From Bacteroidota bacterium (GTDB lineage Bacteria; Bacteroidota; Bacteroidia; Flavobacteriales; Flavobacteriaceae): a DNA stretch of 11,410 nucleotides. A model generated the notes under the pieces. That model had not been told where the DNA came from and did no database searches. It worked only from the letters and a program-made list of their open reading frames with translations. This document shows, piece after piece, positions 1-6,803 of this stretch. A program made the position numbers and the translations under genes. Each line of letters begins with the position of its first letter. Within the stretch, counting starts at the first letter, position 1. Where the stretch lies: NCBI GenBank assembly GCA_947468985.1, contig CANINJ010000039.1:1-11410 (forward strand), written 5' to 3'.

Positions 1-578
1 ACTTACTTTTTTCTTGGGGAGCTATTGCTAAGAAATATAAAAAAAATGAAATTGTTTTTGATGAAAATGAAATGGCTTATTTTTATTATCAAATAATTGA
101 AGGAAGTGTTCGTTTGTATAATTCAAATGATGACGGAAAAGAGTTTACTCAAGATCTTTTTAGTAATGGAGATAGTTTTGGAGATCCTTCCTTATTGATT
201 GATAAAACCTATCCTTCCAAGGCCGTTTCTTTGAAAGACAGCACCATAATTAAGTTAACAAAAGAAAAATTCCTGAAAATTATTGAAGAATATCCTTTAT
301 TACAAAAGCAATTTATGATTTCGCTGGCTAACAATATCCATTCGAAATCTGAAAGTTCTAAAGAAATAATTAATCAAAAACCTGAATTTAGAATCGTTGC
401 TTTTTTAAATACCTTTAAAAGAAAATCAGTTACCTGTTCAGATCGAGTTTTAATCCCTTACACAAGACAAGAAATAGCAAATTTTACAGGACTAAGAGTC
501 GAAACAGTAATTCGAGTTTGTACCAAAATGAACGACAGTAATAAGGTGAAAATCATCAACCACAAGTTATATTATTAA
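1..578 (+). CDS. Crp/Fnr-family transcriptional regulator, 5' end outside the window
   Basis: The reading frame is open from base 3 to the stop at 576-578, giving 191 visible residues; the ATG at 72 is internal, because the codons before it read as the usual N-terminal part of the cyclic-nucleotide-binding-like beta-barrel (…KKNEIVFDENEMAYFYYQIIEG). The C-terminus holds a winged helix-turn-helix with the run TRQEIANFTGLRVETVIR. The recognition helix keeps the Glu and Arg (VETVIR) that in Crp and Fnr read the G of the TGA half-site, while the Fnr serine is replaced by Ile. N-terminal cysteines of an Fnr-type Fe-S cluster cannot be judged, since that part is missing. In Bacteroidetes such regulators next to nos or nor genes are usually thought to sense NO or O2. 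It is probably co-transcribed with the membrane protein gene one base downstream and is the best local candidate for binding the palindrome at 9351-9366. Family assignment is firm; the signal and targets are inference. Confidence 0.9.
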   Translation, partial: LLFSWGAIAKKYKKNEIVFDENEMAYFYYQIIEGSVRLYNSNDDGKEFTQDLFSNGDSFGDPSLLIDKTYPSKAVSLKDSTIIKLTKEKFLKIIEEYPLLQKQFMISLANNIHSKSESSKEIINQKPEFRIVAFLNTFKRKSVTCSDRVLIPYTRQEIANFTGLRVETVIRVCTKMNDSNKVKIINHKLYY

Positions 579-579
579 A

Positions 580-1812
580 ATGAAATTGAAAGTCAAATTT
601 TGGTTGAAACTTTCGTTGTTAAACCTTTGCATTGTAGCACTTCTTGGAGTTTTAATGCGGTATAAAATAGGATTTGAATTCCTTTATTTTGAACAGATAA
701 ACCTTCAGCATTCCCATTCTCATTTTGCATTTTCTGGTTGGATTAGTCATACTTTAATGACTTTAATGGTATTTTATCTGCAAACAAAAATTGTTGATTT
801 TAATGGTGGGAAATATAGAAAATACATCATTGCTAATTTAATTTGTTCCTATGGAATGTTATTTTTCTTTATCATTGAAGGTTACGGATTCATCTCAATA
901 CTTTTTTCAACAGCTTCATTGGTAGTTTCGTATGTTTTTGGATATCAATTTATTAAAGACTTAAAACTGTTAGACAATGATTTATGTTCAAAAAACTGGT
1001 TCAAAGCAGCTATTTTTTTCAATATAATTTCATCTATCGGCACCTATTATTTAGGCTATATTATGGCAACAAAAAGTATCCTTCAGGATCTTTATTTGTC
1101 ATCGGTATATTATTATCTCCATTTTCAATATAATGGTTGGTTTTTCTTTGCAAGTATGGGGTTATTTTTAGGGTTTTTAAATATAAAAAAATCAGATCAC
1201 CCCTTTTTTGCAACTGCTTTTAAATTATTTACAATTGCTTGTTTTCCTGTATATTTTCTTTCATTACTTTGGTTGGACTTACCTATGTGGCTGTATCTGA
1301 TTACTGTTATTGGAGCATTAGTTCAAGTAATTACATGGTTTAAATTACTATTAGTAGTATTAAAAACACATAAAAATATTTTGATGAATTTAGCCCCTTT
1401 ATTGAAAACTATTTTAGTCTTTATTAGCTTTGCTTTAAGCATAAAATTAGTACTTCAATTAGGGTCAACAGTACCCTATATAAGTCAATTAGCATTTGGA
1501 TTTAGACCCATTGTTATTGCCTATTTACATTTAGTTTTATTAGCCATAATTTCCTTATTTATAATTTTTTATAGTATAGCAAACCATTTATTTGTGAGTA
1601 CAAAAAAAATGAAAATAGGAATTATCCTTTTCTTGATAGGTGTTATTTTAAATGAAACAGCCTTAGCGATTCAGGGAGTTGCTTCTTTTAGTTATACATC
1701 AATTCCAAATATAAATTACATCCTTTTTGCGATTGCCATAGTGCTATTTTTAGGCATAGGAATAACAACTTATTATAGTTTAAAAAAAGGTAAAAATTAT
1801 CCTCCTTTATGA
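580..1812 (+). CDS. Polytopic membrane protein with conserved-looking histidine motifs, function unknown
   Basis: A 410-residue protein made almost wholly of hydrophobic segments, about 11-12 predicted helices. The ATG at 580 follows the regulator's stop by one base, so translation is likely coupled. Histidines sit at helix ends: HSHSH (residues 44-48) followed by FAFSGW and H57, H181 in YLHFQYNGW, and H317 in YLHLVLL. Paired histidines in helices of a protein this size recall haem or copper ligands in haem-copper oxidase subunit I (including NO reductase) or in the NO-response protein NnrS, but the complete CuB signature of an oxidase is not seen and I cannot assign it to either family. Its position beside a Crp/Fnr regulator and a nos operon suggests a role in NO or N2O metabolism; that is inference. 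There is no signal peptide beyond the first membrane helix (residues about 8-26). The stop at 1810-1812 leaves 68 bases before the next chosen start. Confidence 0.85.
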   Translation: MKLKVKFWLKLSLLNLCIVALLGVLMRYKIGFEFLYFEQINLQHSHSHFAFSGWISHTLMTLMVFYLQTKIVDFNGGKYRKYIIANLICSYGMLFFFIIEGYGFISILFSTASLVVSYVFGYQFIKDLKLLDNDLCSKNWFKAAIFFNIISSIGTYYLGYIMATKSILQDLYLSSVYYYLHFQYNGWFFFASMGLFLGFLNIKKSDHPFFATAFKLFTIACFPVYFLSLLWLDLPMWLYLITVIGALVQVITWFKLLLVVLKTHKNILMNLAPLLKTILVFISFALSIKLVLQLGSTVPYISQLAFGFRPIVIAYLHLVLLAIISLFIIFYSIANHLFVSTKKMKIGIILFLIGVILNETALAIQGVASFSYTSIPNINYILFAIAIVLFLGIGITTYYSLKKGKNYPPL

Positions 1813-1844
1813 TTTCACTCATAAAAAATACATTTTGCAGCTAT

Positions 1845-1852
1845 TACATTTG
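1845..1852 (+). promoter_or_regulatory. Possible -7 promoter element for the fasciclin gene
   Basis: TACATTTG matches the Bacteroidetes -7 consensus TAnnTTTG exactly and ends 28 bases before the ATG at 1881, which would leave a short leader. No good TTG/TTTG element is seen at the usual distance upstream, so the call rests on the -7 box alone. Read-through from the preceding genes is also possible. Confidence 0.4.
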
Positions 1853-1880
1853 TATCATAAAAATTAAAGTAATTTCAATT

Positions 1881-2435
1881 ATGAAAAAATCAATTCAATT
1901 ATTATTGACCGTTAGTTTTATAACTTTTTTAAGTTGTAAGCAAAATAGCGAAGAAACTTCAACTGCAACTTCAACTACCGATACTGAAGTTGGTGCAGGT
2001 CAATCAGCTGTAATAGATGAAAATTCAGCACCAAACATTGTGCAAGTAGCTTCAGGAAGCAAAGATCACACTACACTTGTTGCCGCTGTAAAAGCAGCTT
2101 CCTTAGTCGATGCGTTGAGTAATGCTGGTCCATTTACAGTTTTTGCCCCTACAAATGCTGCGTTTGCAAAACTTCCTGCAGGAACTGTTGAAGGGCTATT
2201 AAAACCAGAAAGTAAAGATGCACTTGTAGATATTTTGGGATATCATACTTATGTTGGTGTTTTGAAATTGGAATACATGCAAGACGGTCAAGAGTTTGGG
2301 ATGGTAAACGGTGGAAAAGTTAAAATCACTAAAAAAGGAGATAAAGTTTTTGTAAATGGTTCAGAAATTGTGGCTTCAATTCCTACATCAAACGGGATTA
2401 TTCATGTAATTGGTGATGTTTTGCTTCCGAAATAA
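1881..2435 (+). CDS. FAS1 (fasciclin) domain lipoprotein
   Basis: A 184-residue protein with a lipoprotein signal peptide (MKKSIQLLLTVSFITFLSC, lipidated Cys at 19), a Ser/Thr/Glu-rich linker (20-50) and one FAS1 domain (about 51-184). The domain shows both hallmark regions, GPFTVFAPTNAAFAKLP (83-99) and NGIIHVIGDVLLP (171-183), and the central YH motif (121-122). I chose the ATG at 1881 because it gives a complete lipoprotein signal; the frame is open back to an ATG at 1809 overlapping the previous stop, but the 24 extra residues would disrupt the signal peptide. FAS1 domains generally mediate adhesion or protein interaction and have no known enzymatic role. Single-FAS1 lipoproteins are often found near nos genes in flavobacteria as I recall it, which hints at an envelope role linked to N2O reductase; the function is not established. 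A strong terminator follows. Confidence 0.9.
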   Translation: MKKSIQLLLTVSFITFLSCKQNSEETSTATSTTDTEVGAGQSAVIDENSAPNIVQVASGSKDHTTLVAAVKAASLVDALSNAGPFTVFAPTNAAFAKLPAGTVEGLLKPESKDALVDILGYHTYVGVLKLEYMQDGQEFGMVNGGKVKITKKGDKVFVNGSEIVASIPTSNGIIHVIGDVLLPK

Positions 2436-2464
2436 AATATTAATTCATCTTATTTAAGGTAAAT

Positions 2465-2497
2465 AAAAAGCACGTGTTATTACAACACGTGCTTTTT
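2465..2497. terminator. Bidirectional intrinsic terminator between convergent genes
   Basis: A 14-bp perfect stem, AAAAAGCACGTGTT (2465-2478) pairing with AACACGTGCTTTTT (2484-2497), encloses a 5-base loop. The T run on the + strand ends fasciclin transcription; the A run gives a U-tract on the - strand and ends the nos-globin transcript. Confidence 0.93.
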
Positions 2498-2517
2498 TAT
2501 TTAAAAAATTATTGGTT

Positions 2518-2889
2518 TTATTCCAATGTTTTATGAATCATTGCGGCAGAAATATTGAAAGCTCGTCGTTTGATTTCATCGGCTTTTACGCCTTCAAATA
2601 ATTCATCTACAGTTGATTCAAAAAGAGAATTCCAATTTTTAAAATGACCTCTATTTACTTCACTTTTTTTATTTAATTCTTCGTGTTTCACCATTGGATT
2701 TCCATCATAATTACCAGATGAAAATAAAACATTTTCCCAAAAAGCGGACATTTTAATAAGATGTTCTTCCCAATTTACTTTGGCAACATCATTAAAAAAA
2801 TAACTAATTTTAGCGTCTGTTTTGACTTTGCCATAAAAAGTCTTTACTAATTTATCGATGTCTGCTTTATTTAATATATCTGTTTTCAT
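2518..2889 (-). CDS. Group III truncated haemoglobin
   Basis: A 123-residue 2-over-2 globin. Key positions fit group III truncated haemoglobins: Tyr B10 (Y19 in FYGKV), His E7 (H43 in WEEHL), proximal His F8 (H69 in GNPMVKH) and Trp G8 (W86 in HFKNW), with the typical MSAFWENVLFSSGNYDGNPM run. I start at the ATG at 2889; an 11-residue extension exists only from a TTG at 2922. The gene lies 54 bases behind nosY on the same strand with no terminator between, so it is probably the last gene of the nos operon. Group III globins, for example Ctb of Campylobacter, bind O2 and respond to nitrosative stress. Here it could protect the copper enzyme from NO or O2, or act in NO signalling; the exact role is inference. 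Confidence 0.92.
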   Translation of the reverse strand: MKTDILNKADIDKLVKTFYGKVKTDAKISYFFNDVAKVNWEEHLIKMSAFWENVLFSSGNYDGNPMVKHEELNKKSEVNRGHFKNWNSLFESTVDELFEGVKADEIKRRAFNISAAMIHKTLE

Positions 2890-2943
2890 TGTATTTCTAT
2901 TTAAATAATAATTAAAGAGCAATTAAACTAACACTACTTTTGA

Positions 2944-3711
2944 CTATAAATCTTTGTTTCTAAATTTAAACATTGAAACAGAAAATGGAATAACTATCCA
3001 CAAGCATAATAATAAGAAAGATACAAACAATCCGATAGAAGTTCCAAAAAAATCTTTGAAAATAGCACCTGTATAACCCATCATTGCAGACTGATCCAGT
3101 TGTAATAGAATTTGAATTCGTGCCAAATCTATCGGGCTAAAAGCCGTAATTCCAACCATTGCTTTTTCGATTGGATATTCTGAAAATTGAAATAATAAAA
3201 ACAATACCATTCCATCAAAAAGCAACGCAAAATACAACCAGGTTAATATTGCAATTCCAATTCCTTTGGATTTATCTCTTGTAATAATTGAGCTTAAAAA
3301 CGCTAATGCTACAAAAACAATAGAAATCAAACAGCCAATAATTAGCATCATTACTCCAATGTTATCGGGTGCGTTCAGTAATAATGGAATTCCAGCACCT
3401 ACAATAAAAGCTACAATCATTGAGAAAGAAAGTCCGAGAAATAAGCTGAGCCAAATCTTTTTCCTTTTGATGGGTTGACTTAACAAAAGCTCAATAAATT
3501 CAGAACTATTATACAAATAAATCGTTGCAAAAAGTATGGAAACTAACGGAACTGTGAATAAAATTACATTTAATATTGTTAATAATCCTTTGGAAGAGTT
3601 GTCTTCTAATCCAAAAGCACTCCACGATAATAGCGCTAAAATTAAGGTATAAGCCAAAATAATTTTGTTCTTTAAAATATCAATTAAAACAATTTTAATT
3701 ATTCGATTCAT
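2944..3711 (-). CDS. nosY: NosY, ABC transporter permease for N2O reductase maturation
   Basis: A 255-residue membrane protein with six predicted helices (about 17-34, 43-66, 88-112, 117-143, 150-175 and 226-248) and the LLSQPIKRKKIW loop (76-87) typical of the NosY / ABC-2 permease family, where the permease contacts the ATPase. Its start overlaps the end of nosF by 17 bases, which indicates coupled translation and a stoichiometric NosFY complex. With NosF and periplasmic NosD it forms the complex needed to assemble the copper-sulfur CuZ centre of NosZ. The length is close to usual for the family. Confidence 0.93.
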   Translation of the reverse strand: MNRIIKIVLIDILKNKIILAYTLILALLSWSAFGLEDNSSKGLLTILNVILFTVPLVSILFATIYLYNSSEFIELLLSQPIKRKKIWLSLFLGLSFSMIVAFIVGAGIPLLLNAPDNIGVMMLIIGCLISIVFVALAFLSSIITRDKSKGIGIAILTWLYFALLFDGMVLFLLFQFSEYPIEKAMVGITAFSPIDLARIQILLQLDQSAMMGYTGAIFKDFFGTSIGLFVSFLLLCLWIVIPFSVSMFKFRNKDL

Positions 3712-4417
3712 TGTTTTGTGTTTTTAAAATTTTTGCAATTGCTTTCGAAATTTTTTGTTCGTTTGTAACTTCTAATAAATCAGCAATTGACTTATGAAAA
3801 TGAACTTTTCCGTCTTGCATAAAAATTATTTGGGTTATCATATCGTCAAGTTCACTTAAAAGATGAGACGTTATCAAAATCAATTTGCTTTTGTCTTTTT
3901 CTTTAATGATTTTGTCTTTCAAAATTTCTGAAGCCAAAGGATCTAATCCAGCAGTTGGCTCATCTAAAATAAGCACCTCAGGGTTAAATAGAAAGGCCAA
4001 TGTTGCACTAACTTTTTGAGTTGTGCCCCCAGAAAGTGTTCGCATTGGCTTGTCATATATTTTTTCGAGTCCAAAATCTCTAACCAAATCTTCATCTAAA
4101 ACCTGATTAGAATTTCGAATCGTTTTCATCATTTCTATAATTTGACCAATGTTCATATAATCGGGATAACGCCCAATTTGAGGCATGTAGCCAATATTAT
4201 TTCTATACTGAAATTGTCCTAATACTGATTTATTATCAAAAAATATATCGCCTTCCGACGGAATAACCATTCCTAAAATACTTTTGATTAAGGTTGTTTT
4301 TCCACAGCCGTTTGGGCCAATAAGCGCAATACATTCTCCTTTTTTGAAATTCAGATTTACATTATTCAGAACTTCTGATTTTCCAAATTTTTTGGATACG
4401 TTTTTTATTGTTATCAT
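3695..4417 (-). CDS. nosF: NosF, ABC transporter ATPase for N2O reductase maturation
   Basis: A 240-residue cytoplasmic ATP-binding subunit with all motifs intact: Walker A GPNGCGKTT (34-42), Q-loop Q80, signature LSGGT (128-132), Walker B VLILDEP (148-154) and the switch His at 185. It powers NosY. Its ATG overlaps the nosD stop by four bases (ATGA arrangement), and its own end overlaps nosY, so nosD-F-Y form one tightly packed transcript. The position between nosD and nosY separates it from generic multidrug-type ABC ATPases, which it would resemble by sequence alone. Confidence 0.94.
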   Translation of the reverse strand: MITIKNVSKKFGKSEVLNNVNLNFKKGECIALIGPNGCGKTTLIKSILGMVIPSEGDIFFDNKSVLGQFQYRNNIGYMPQIGRYPDYMNIGQIIEMMKTIRNSNQVLDEDLVRDFGLEKIYDKPMRTLSGGTTQKVSATLAFLFNPEVLILDEPTAGLDPLASEILKDKIIKEKDKSKLILITSHLLSELDDMITQIIFMQDGKVHFHKSIADLLEVTNEQKISKAIAKILKTQNNESNN

Positions 4418-5643
4418 AGGTTTAAAGAATGCATTAAGGGGTAATTATCGATAAAATTATCTGGCGTAATACTAGGTAAAACTTTCTCGGATTTGTCTAA
4501 AAGCGTAATCATAAAACTTCTAAACAGCAACATCGCCGATGGATTATTTTCTGTTAGAACTGCAAACAAACTCAGCGGATGAAATGGCACATCACCAACA
4601 CCATTTTTATTTAAATCATACCCCTCATATTTGTCCCAATAATTGCTGTTGAACGTATTCAGCACTAAACTTCCATTGGTACTTATATCAAAAGTATTTC
4701 CAACAAAATTGTTGTTTTTTATTTCATTGTCCATACAACTTGCTTGAATTTTCATTCCCCAACCGTTGGCTTCAAAGATGTTTTTTTCGACCAAAATTCT
4801 ACTAGTTCCTTCCATAAAAATCCCAGAAGTATTTTTTGAAAATTTATTACCAATAATATAACTATCTGAAATTTCTTTGAGTAATAATCCATAAGCTGCA
4901 TCGCCCCAATTTTCTTCAAAATAATTATGAAACATTTTGACTCTTTTGGTAAACATTACAGCTACACCTGCGCCGTTACCCTTAAAAACATTGGAAATAT
5001 AGGCATCGTCATTTGAAAACATAAAATGCAAACCATATCTAATGTTTTTTGTAGATGTATTTCTCCAAATGACAGAATTGGTTACAAATTCAAAATAAAT
5101 TCCATCTCTATGACCTGAAATTGTATTTCCAATAATTTGAAGACTGTCGCTTTTCCAGCAGTGAATTCCGTTTCCAATTTGCTGTTCATCAATCCCATAA
5201 GCAAGTAATCTATTGTTTTTTATGATGCAATTTGTTCCGTTTTGAATGTATATTCCAAAGAAATTATCATCCAAAATATTGTTTTGAATACTGACATGAT
5301 TTCTATTATATACTTTAATTCCGCATGGATCATCGAGCGTTGCGTAGCCCGATTTTATTATTTTAAAACCATCAACAATTACATTATCTGCTTTTATAGA
5401 AAGTACTTCATATTTTTTTTGTCCGTCTAAAATGGGATACTCTTTACCTATAAAAACAATTCTTTTATTGATAATAATATTCCCTTCTCTGTAGATGCCT
5501 TTGTGAACAATAATTGTATCGCCCTCTTGAGCTAAAGCAATCCCTTTTTTTATGGATTTAATAGGTTTGTTTACTCCAATTTCTATCACATTGGCATGAA
5601 GAAAAGCAGAAAACAATAAGAATATGTAAAATATTTTTTTCAT
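4414..5643 (-). CDS. nosD: NosD, periplasmic maturation protein for the NosZ copper centre
   Basis: A 409-residue exported protein: Sec signal peptide at 1-17 (cleavage likely after LHA), then a right-handed beta-helix of asparagine-rich CASH-type repeats (for example GNTISGHRDGIYFE, KNIRYGLHFMFSND, GNGAGVAVMF, NWGDAAYGLLLK), and a C-terminal segment with NYWDKYEGYDLNKNGVGDVP that is characteristic of NosD. It partners the NosFY transporter in building CuZ of NosZ in the periplasm. The gene starts 46 bases after the nosL-fusion stop; that gap holds a small palindrome (5658-5672). Its length is normal for NosD and no frameshift is seen. Confidence 0.95.
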   Translation of the reverse strand: MKKIFYIFLLFSAFLHANVIEIGVNKPIKSIKKGIALAQEGDTIIVHKGIYREGNIIINKRIVFIGKEYPILDGQKKYEVLSIKADNVIVDGFKIIKSGYATLDDPCGIKVYNRNHVSIQNNILDDNFFGIYIQNGTNCIIKNNRLLAYGIDEQQIGNGIHCWKSDSLQIIGNTISGHRDGIYFEFVTNSVIWRNTSTKNIRYGLHFMFSNDDAYISNVFKGNGAGVAVMFTKRVKMFHNYFEENWGDAAYGLLLKEISDSYIIGNKFSKNTSGIFMEGTSRILVEKNIFEANGWGMKIQASCMDNEIKNNNFVGNTFDISTNGSLVLNTFNSNYWDKYEGYDLNKNGVGDVPFHPLSLFAVLTENNPSAMLLFRSFMITLLDKSEKVLPSITPDNFIDNYPLMHSLNL

Positions 5644-5657
5644 TTTTTGTAAAAATT

Positions 5658-5672
5658 ATCTTTGTCAAAGAT
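5658..5672. repeat. 15-bp palindrome in the nosL-nosD gap
   Basis: ATCTTTGTCAAAGAT is a perfect inverted repeat of seven bases per arm around one central base. It lies 15 bases upstream of the nosD start. It could be a regulator site or a weak 6-bp hairpin in the mRNA near the nosD ribosome binding region; it lacks a T run and is not a terminator. Confidence 0.5.
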
Positions 5673-5689
5673 TTGAAATTTAACAACGA

Positions 5690-6706
5690 TTATTTCATAA
5701 TAATAGCTTCCCAATTAGTAGGTTTTGCGTTCAATTTTGTTCCAAATTCTTTAGCATCCTTTTCTTTTAAGAAAGCAATAATTCCACCTCTCATTGGAGT
5801 TTGGATGTTTCCACCTGAAATAAAGTAAGCGGTTGGTGCAGAAATCAACACATTTTCATTTGAATAATCAAGAACATAATAACTTGCTATTTTTGTTTTT
5901 GGATTCGCTTTGCAATAATTTACCATACACATAATATCGTCAAATTTGTAAACCCTTCCCTTTTCCGTTATAATTTCAGCACCAAACTTTCCATCTGAAA
6001 TTCCCATAGAACAAAAATCGCAATTGTCTTTATTCAACTTAATAGGAACTGGCTTGTTGTTTGAACAAGAAAAGGTAGCAATGGAAAAAAGCAAGATAAT
6101 AGTTGTAACAACCTTACGATTTTTAAATTTTCGCATCAATTTAGAATCTTTAATTACAATTATAAAAAGCAAAAAACCAGCGGCAAATAACATCCAACCG
6201 CCAATATCTGGAATAGAATATGCTCCAAAATTTAGAAGTTGTTTATACCCAATTAATGGGGGTTGATACGCCATTCCAGGAACAACAATTGCAGCATTCG
6301 GATCTAGATTATGTCCATATTCATAATTCCATCTGTAGAAATCCACACCGGCTAATATCCCAAAAAGCAGGAAAGAAGCAAGTAATAAAATTACTCCTTT
6401 GCGTTTGGCAATAAAAATCAAAATGAAAGCAAAAAGTCCAAAAAAGCAAAAGATATAAGGCAAAAATGTAAATTCTATAAAATCCTCTTTGTGCAATGTT
6501 TTCATACCAATATAATGGTTTAAGCCATTAATTATATCTACATCCCCTCCTATTTTATTGGCGTGCAATTGAAGTACCAATCCTTCTGGATATTGAGGTG
6601 CGGTTAATTCAATTCTCCACATTGGAAATAATAATGAGGTAAATAGCAAGGCACTTACAATCAAAAGCAGCACTCTTGAAAGTAATGAAATTTTTGAAGT
6701 TTTCAT
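5690..6706 (-). CDS. nosL: Membrane protein (NosB-like?) fused to NosL copper chaperone
   Basis: A 338-residue two-part protein. Residues 1-190 have four likely membrane helices (about 7-28, 80-100, 103-121 and 170-186) with a periplasmic-looking loop between the first two. Residues 191-338 are a complete NosL: a lipoprotein-type signal (M191 to C214, ATFSC), the metal-binding CDFCSM motif (C229, C232, M234), MGISDGKFGAEI and KFDDIMCM (254-261). NosL delivers Cu(I) for NosZ. In Wolinella-type clade II clusters a polytopic protein, NosB, is encoded between nosZ and nosD; the N-terminal part holds that place and topology, so a NosB-NosL fusion is my inference. The internal ATG at 6136 could also give a free NosL lipoprotein by internal initiation. 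The frame is continuous, so it is not a frameshift artefact visible here. The gene lies downstream of a hairpin terminator behind nosZ. Confidence 0.88.
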   Translation of the reverse strand: MKTSKISLLSRVLLLIVSALLFTSLLFPMWRIELTAPQYPEGLVLQLHANKIGGDVDIINGLNHYIGMKTLHKEDFIEFTFLPYIFCFFGLFAFILIFIAKRKGVILLLASFLLFGILAGVDFYRWNYEYGHNLDPNAAIVVPGMAYQPPLIGYKQLLNFGAYSIPDIGGWMLFAAGFLLFIIVIKDSKLMRKFKNRKVVTTIILLFSIATFSCSNNKPVPIKLNKDNCDFCSMGISDGKFGAEIITEKGRVYKFDDIMCMVNYCKANPKTKIASYYVLDYSNENVLISAPTAYFISGGNIQTPMRGGIIAFLKEKDAKEFGTKLNAKPTNWEAIIMK

Positions 6707-6763
6707 ACGTGATAAATTATTAAAATAAATAATGAAGTTCTCTTTTCGAGAAAAATTGATTTA

Positions 6764-6793
6764 AAAAGGGAACAGTGTTATTTGTTCCCTTTT
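6764..6793 (-). terminator. Intrinsic terminator or attenuator between nosZ and the nosL fusion
   Basis: AAAAGGGAACA (6764-6774) pairs perfectly over 11 bases with TGTTCCCTTTT (6783-6793) around an 8-base loop. On the - strand the stem runs directly into a five-base T tract, as for an intrinsic terminator. It begins 11 bases after the nosZ stop codon and lies 57 bases before the nosL-fusion start. No convincing promoter is seen between it and that start, so partial read-through is likely and would make the maturation genes less abundant than nosZ mRNA. Confidence 0.85.
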
Positions 6794-6803
6794 AAATTAA
6801 TAG

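Noticed and set aside
1845..1866. Second FNR-type site upstream of the fasciclin gene
   Set aside because: There is an ATCA half-site, but the opposite half reads ACAT rather than TGAT, so no palindrome forms.
1809..1880. Fasciclin gene starting at the ATG that overlaps the previous stop
   Set aside because: The 24 extra residues precede a perfect lipoprotein signal beginning at 1881, and a -7 promoter box lies inside the extension.
3695..4417. Reading nosF/nosY as a general ABC efflux system
   Set aside because: Overlap with nosD and position directly behind nosZ and nosL make the NosDFY assignment much better supported.
6738..6752. Small hairpin TTCTC/GAGAA before the nosL fusion as a second terminator
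   Set aside because: Only five base pairs and no T run after it in the direction of transcription.
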